This document shows positions 31,164-34,889 of a stretch of DNA of 34,889 nucleotides, in pieces. The stretch is from positions 1-34,889 of the forward strand of contig CAMUNJ010000001.1 of assembly GCA_947090235.1 (NCBI GenBank), given 5' to 3'. The stretch's first letter is position 1, and each line of letters opens with the position of its first letter. The notes under the pieces were generated by a model. That model was not told where the DNA came from. It ran no database searches and saw nothing but the letters and a program-made list of their open reading frames with translations. Origin of the DNA: an uncultured Bacillota bacterium (GTDB lineage: Bacteria; Bacillota; Clostridia; Christensenellales; UBA1242). Both the position numbers and the translations under genes were made by a program.

Positions 31164-31871
31164 TATTTTTGTTCTTCTTCGTTAGTCATTTTTTCTATGA
31201 TATATTCATCAACAACTTCAAACATAAGGTTATCTAGTTTTTCATTTCCCTTACAAAATACTGGAGAGTATTCGCATTCAAATCCATTGTTCTCTAAATC
31301 CTTCTCAGTAATTCCATTCTTTCTCATTGCCCAAGTAGTAAACCAGTTTTTATTTTGTAATTTATTAGTCATTGAATTTTTAGAGTAATAACACATTTCT
31401 AATCCACTAGCACGTTCTTTGTCTTTCATTAAAACCTTTTCTTTTCCATCAACTATAACTTTCAATTCTCCCCAAATAATTGAATCATTACTACTTCCTG
31501 AAGATTGAATATCTACTTTAAAAGTAAAATCGCTTCCTGTTTTATTTGAAAGTAGATTAGCCATATCATCATTAGAAATGATATTAGTTGAAGATAAGTT
31601 TTTTATAAGCCACAAAAAATTTGCAAGTCTTGTATTTAAATTATTTTTTTCTTTCTTTGATTGTTGGTCATAACAACTTTGAATTTGGCTTTGTTTTTCT
31701 TTTAATTCTTCTATTTGAGTATCTATAAGATCAAGTTGCTTTTGTTTTTCTTTTTGTAATAAACTTAAAATCTTCTTTCCTTTTTTAAAGTTTTTTTGAA
31801 GCATTATTCATTTCTTCAAATTTTTCTTGTGTCAAAGAATAACTATTCAAAGATTTAATAATACCGTCCAT
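31163..31871 (-). pseudogene. Unknown coiled-coil protein, frameshifted near the start
   Basis: The main frame (31163-31804, 213 aa) has a coiled coil (KEKQKQLDLIDTQIEELKEK) and then an unrecognised C-terminal domain. Its first ATG has no ribosome site. A strong promoter and a GGAG site instead serve an ATG at 31871, whose frame (MDGIIKSLNSYSLTQEKFEE...) ends after 28 codons. The two frames meet at a run of seven A (31791-31797 on the plus strand, as T). With six A they would fuse into one protein of about 235 aa. This is a real frameshift, slippage or a sequencing error. Function unknown. Confidence 0.72.
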
Positions 31872-31889
31872 ATTTTTCTCCTTAAAAAT

Positions 31890-31917
31890 ATTATAGCATA
31901 ATAAAGACATATGTCAA
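31890..31917 (-). promoter_or_regulatory. Promoter of the frameshifted gene
   Basis: On the minus strand TTGACA (31912-31917), 16 bp and TATAAT (31890-31895), both consensus, with GGAG and the ATG at 31871 downstream. Confidence 0.8.
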
Positions 31918-31948
31918 GATTAAATTTTTATTTTCAAAACAGTTATGC

Positions 31949-31977
31949 TTGACAAAAAAATATTGTGCGTTTATACT
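31949..31977 (+). promoter_or_regulatory. dnaA promoter
   Basis: TTGACA (31949-31954), 17 bp and TATACT (31972-31977), about 30 bp before the dnaA start. Confidence 0.85.
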
Positions 31978-32006
31978 TGTTTTTGTAAATTTAAAAGGTG
32001 GATGAA

Positions 32007-33359
32007 ATGCAAGAGTTAAAAAATATTTGGGCTACTATACTTGAAAAACTTGAACTTACAGTTTCTAATGTTTCTTTCGTCATGTGGTTTAAACCTCTCA
32101 AAGTTGTAGATCTTGTTGACAACAAAAAACTTGTTATTGCTACAAATTCAAGTTCTGCTAAAAACCAAATTCTTAGAAACTATATGGATAAGTTGAGCGA
32201 AGTTGTCTGCGATGTTATTGGCGAAAATGTTGAAATTGAGGTTTTAGATCAAAATGAAGAGATAGCCTACATTGAAAAAAACGGCGAAAAAAATGAGAAA
32301 AAAGAGGTTGAACTTACTAAAAATCCATTCAACGCCAAATATACTTTTGATAATTTTGTAGTTGGAAAAAGCAATCAGTTTGTTTATGCTGCAGCAAGAG
32401 CGGTGGCGGAACATCCTGGCGAAAAATTTAATCCTCTCTTTATTTATGGTGGTGTGGGTCTTGGAAAAACTCACCTTCTTCATGCTATAGGAAATTATTT
32501 GCGTGAATTTAATCCTAATTTAAAGGTTAGTTATATAACTTGCGAACAATTTGTAAATGCTTACACAGAAAGTTTGGGATCAAATGCTAAAATCAAGGCT
32601 ACTCTTGAATTTAGGTCTAAATATAGAAATCTTGATGTGTTAATGGTTGACGATATGCAGGCAATTGCTAACAAAATGGGAACTCAAGAAGAGTTTTTTA
32701 ACACTTATAACGAACTTTATCAAAACAACAAACAAATTATATTGACTTCAGATAGGCCACCAAAAGATATTCCTACACTAACAGATAGGCTTGTCTCTAG
32801 ATTTTCTAGCGGTATTTTACAAGATATTCAATCTCCAGACTTTGAAACTAAGGTTGCTATTTTAAGAAAAAAATGTCAACTTGAAAAATATGTTATAGAT
32901 GATGATGTTATCAACTACATTGCCGAACATGTAGATAGCAACATTCGAGAACTGGAAGGCATGCTTGCAAAGGTATATTTTTTAGCAAACATATTAGGCA
33001 AAAAATCTGCAACTATGGAAGAAGCCTTGGAAGCCTTTAATGGTCAAGCAGAAGAAGACAAAAATGAAGGTTATACTCCAGAAACAATTATCAAAGGTGT
33101 TTGCGATTATTTTGGTGTTTCTAAAGAAGACATAATTGGCAAAAAGAAAAGCAAAGAAATAGTAGAACCTCGTATGATTGCAATATATCTTATAAGTGAA
33201 CTCCTTGAGATGCCACTTGTTTCAATAGGAAAATTGTTTGGAGGTCGTGACCACACAACAATTATGCACTCTCGTGATAAGATTGCAGACGGAATGAAGA
33301 CATCTCATAAAACTCAAACCTTAGTAAACGAAATAAAGAAAATGTTGAAAGGTGGATAA
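32007..33359 (+). CDS. dnaA: Chromosomal replication initiator DnaA
   Basis: A 450-aa AAA+ protein that binds DnaA boxes and opens the origin. Domain I is at about residues 1-85 (FVMWFKPLKV). The AAA+ domain has Walker A GGVGLGKTHLLHAIGN and Walker B LDVLMVDDMQAI. Domain IV at the C-terminus carries the DNA-binding signature GGRDHTTIMHSRDKI. I chose the ATG at 32007 because AAGGTGG is at the right distance and the family begins MQELKNIW; an in-frame GTG nine bases earlier lies within that site. A minus-strand DnaA box overlaps its stop codon. Confidence 0.97.
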   Translation: MQELKNIWATILEKLELTVSNVSFVMWFKPLKVVDLVDNKKLVIATNSSSAKNQILRNYMDKLSEVVCDVIGENVEIEVLDQNEEIAYIEKNGEKNEKKEVELTKNPFNAKYTFDNFVVGKSNQFVYAAARAVAEHPGEKFNPLFIYGGVGLGKTHLLHAIGNYLREFNPNLKVSYITCEQFVNAYTESLGSNAKIKATLEFRSKYRNLDVLMVDDMQAIANKMGTQEEFFNTYNELYQNNKQIILTSDRPPKDIPTLTDRLVSRFSSGILQDIQSPDFETKVAILRKKCQLEKYVIDDDVINYIAEHVDSNIRELEGMLAKVYFLANILGKKSATMEEALEAFNGQAEEDKNEGYTPETIIKGVCDYFGVSKEDIIGKKKSKEIVEPRMIAIYLISELLEMPLVSIGKLFGGRDHTTIMHSRDKIADGMKTSHKTQTLVNEIKKMLKGG

Positions 33360-33600
33360 CTTCTATCTACTTATCCCCAGTTTATCCACCATTTATCCAC
33401 ACAGGCACTCCTGTTTCTAATTCTATATATAGTGTAATTGAAGATAAAAAATTAAAAATAACAACAATATACATACAGTCACAAAAGTTGTCCACATTTA
33501 CACACAGCCTAATAATATTACTACTACTAAATAAAAATATTAAAATATATATTCAACACGCACGCGAACAATAAAAAAATCAAAGGCAAAAAAGTTGCTT
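33351..33600 (+). other. oriC: Replication origin (oriC) between dnaA and dnaN
   Basis: A cluster of DnaA boxes: a minus-strand TTATCCACC (33351-33359), TTATCCCCA (33371-33379), TTATCCACC (33382-33390), TTATCCACA (33393-33401, consensus) and TTGTCCACA (33488-33496). About 20 bp after the last box comes TTACTACTACTAA (33518-33530), a DnaA-trio-like element, then an AT-rich tract (AAATAAAAATATTAAAATAT). This order, box then trio then AT-rich, is that of the basal unwinding system described in Bacillus subtilis. No gene is seen here. Confidence 0.88.
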
Positions 33601-33671
33601 TATTCTACAAAATGTGTTATAATATTTTTACGCTAGAAAAAAGCAAATTTATATTTTTAGGAGAAAAATTT

Positions 33672-34772
33672 ATGTTAATCACTTGTCAAGGTTTAGAACT
33701 TTCTGACGCTTTTATTAGAGTTAGCAAAGCAATTTCAAATAAGATTACAAACCCTATTTTGGAAGGTATAAAAATTATTGCAGAAGACGGAACTCTTACT
33801 ATGAGTGCCACAGATACAGAACTTTCTATTGAAAAGAAAATTAAAGCAGAAGTTAAAATTGAAGGTGAAACTGTAGTTCCTGGAAGATTTATAACTGAGT
33901 TTGTAAAAAACTTAACAAATAGCCAAATTCAACTTGAAGTTAATGAAAAAAATCAATTGACAATCCGTTATGAAGATAGTGAAAGTGTAATACAATGTTA
34001 TAATCCTGTTGAATATCCTGGATTTAAAAAAGTTAGAACAGAGGAATTTTTTGGAATTACAAAAAAGGATTTTAAAAGTGCGGTAAGTAAAAGTATTTTT
34101 TCTGTTGCTGTTGACGACTCACGTCCAATCTTGAAAGGTGTTTTATTTGATATCAACAACAAAGAACTTAGTGTTGTTGCTCTTGATGGTTATAGACTTG
34201 CAAGAATAAATAAAAAAATAACTTCAAATATAAAAAAATCTATAGTTATTCCAGCAAGAAGTTTGAATGAAATTAGCAAACTTATTGACGATAGTGATGA
34301 CATAATAAATATTTACATTGATGATTACACTATCATGATTGATCTTGGAGACACAAAAATAACTTCTCGTCTACTCGAAGGAGATTATATCAATTATAAA
34401 CAAATTATTCCAGTAAATTATGAAACTTTCGTTATTTTAAATACCGAACAATTCCAAGAAGCTTTAGAGAGAGCAACATTGCTATCAAAGGCTTCTCAAA
34501 ATAACTTTGTTAAGTTTGATATTCGCGAAAACAATTTATGTATAACTTCTAACTCAGAACTTGGAAATATTAAAGAAAATATTCCTGTCACAGTTACTGG
34601 AAAAGATCTTGTTATATCTTTCAATCCAAGATATTTCCTTGAAAGTTTGAGAGTAAATTCAAATGAGTTTGTTAAAATTTGTTTTAATAAATCTTCAACA
34701 CCTTGTGTTATTGTTCCAACTGAGGAAGACGAATTTTTATATCTCATTCTTCCAGTTAGAGTTATTGGATAG
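33672..34772 (+). CDS. dnaN: DNA polymerase III beta subunit (sliding clamp)
   Basis: A 366-aa ring-forming clamp that tethers DNA polymerase III. It has three similar domains of about 120 residues. Family features include LEGIKIIAEDGTLTMSATDTE at the N-terminal domain (seen here as far as 20 residues), DSRPILKGVLFDI, VVALDGYRLA and the C-terminal LILPVR. I chose the ATG at 33672 because AGGAG precedes it and the family starts here; an upstream in-frame ATG lies in the promoter region. It follows dnaA and oriC in the standard order. Confidence 0.96.
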   Translation: MLITCQGLELSDAFIRVSKAISNKITNPILEGIKIIAEDGTLTMSATDTELSIEKKIKAEVKIEGETVVPGRFITEFVKNLTNSQIQLEVNEKNQLTIRYEDSESVIQCYNPVEYPGFKKVRTEEFFGITKKDFKSAVSKSIFSVAVDDSRPILKGVLFDINNKELSVVALDGYRLARINKKITSNIKKSIVIPARSLNEISKLIDDSDDIINIYIDDYTIMIDLGDTKITSRLLEGDYINYKQIIPVNYETFVILNTEQFQEALERATLLSKASQNNFVKFDIRENNLCITSNSELGNIKENIPVTVTGKDLVISFNPRYFLESLRVNSNEFVKICFNKSSTPCVIVPTEEDEFLYLILPVRVIG

Positions 34773-34835
34773 AATCCAAATGTTGCACGATTATAAACAA
34801 ACAGATATAAAAATCAAATATTATTCATTCAACTA

Positions 34836-34861
34836 AAAAAGGGTGGTATTACTAACCTTTT
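34836..34861 (+). terminator. Possible weak terminator after dnaN
   Basis: AAAAGG and CCTTTT form a short imperfect stem followed by TATCG. Nothing else is seen after dnaN. Confidence 0.3.
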
Positions 34862-34889
34862 ATCGTTAAAAAAAACAAAAGAAAACTAA

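Noticed and set aside
34496..34747. An 83-aa minus-strand frame within dnaN
   Set aside because: It is antisense to conserved clamp sequence and has no ribosome site.
1..34889. CRISPR arrays, insertion sequences with a transposase, and rRNA genes
   Set aside because: I saw no regularly spaced repeats, no transposase and no rRNA-like sequence.

Overview
The window is AT-rich, roughly 70% by eye. It carries dnaA, a DnaA-box/DnaA-trio origin and dnaN at its right end, with recF close by, so it lies at the chromosomal replication origin. yabP, yabQ, cwlD, ytaF and a Spo0A-C-type regulator, plus a T-box riboswitch and strong Shine-Dalgarno sites, point to a low-GC, spore-forming Clostridia-like Firmicute. 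I cannot name the species.

Layout. 150-3106 (minus): a T-box with a probable AAC (Asn) specifier, then an archaeal-type aspS and asnS. 3230-6988: a small lipoprotein, uvrA and a small HTH gene. 7048-16310: an integrated mobile element of about 9.25 kb. 16372-18483: an RluA-family pseudouridine synthase, yabP, yabQ, an unlisted 53-aa membrane protein and tRNA-Asn. 18700-25327: mostly accessory genes, namely a lipoprotein, an NTPase-CYTH fusion with a Nudix/winged-helix regulator, membrane proteins, a receiver-less Spo0A-C protein and a coiled-coil fibre-like protein with an internal stop. 25326-28851: a radical SAM/ATP-grasp pair, cwlD and ytaF. 28885-34772: recF, a lipoprotein, a frameshifted gene, dnaA, oriC and dnaN.

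The mobile element is the most distinctive part. It sits in the anticodon loop of a tRNA-Arg(CCT) gene. The 5' half of that tRNA is left at 7018-7059 and the 3' half at 16301-16345; joined at their shared 12-bp core they make a complete cloverleaf. The element carries its own complete tRNA-Arg(CCT) at 7200-7274, about 140 bp inside the left end and downstream of the broken gene's promoter. It also encodes a Tn916-type integrase, a small HTH/excisionase-like protein, a repressor with palindromic operators, an HUH rolling-circle initiator, a KAP-family NTPase, an eight-helix SHOCT membrane protein, and a 260-aa unknown that might be ADP-ribosyltransferase-like. The last three are candidate defence cargo (inference).

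Two more patterns stand out. (1) Several genes without a Shine-Dalgarno site have a sigma-A-type promoter with a 17-bp spacer, a -10 box and exactly six bases before the start codon: uvrA, the RluA-family gene, the YwaF/TMEM164-like gene, recF and the 25103 gene. This predicts leaderless mRNAs. (2) The Nudix/winged-helix gene and the NTPase-CYTH gene each have a near-identical 19-bp palindrome in their promoter region. In the Nudix gene it fills the spacer of a consensus promoter, so the two genes look like a small autoregulated regulon.
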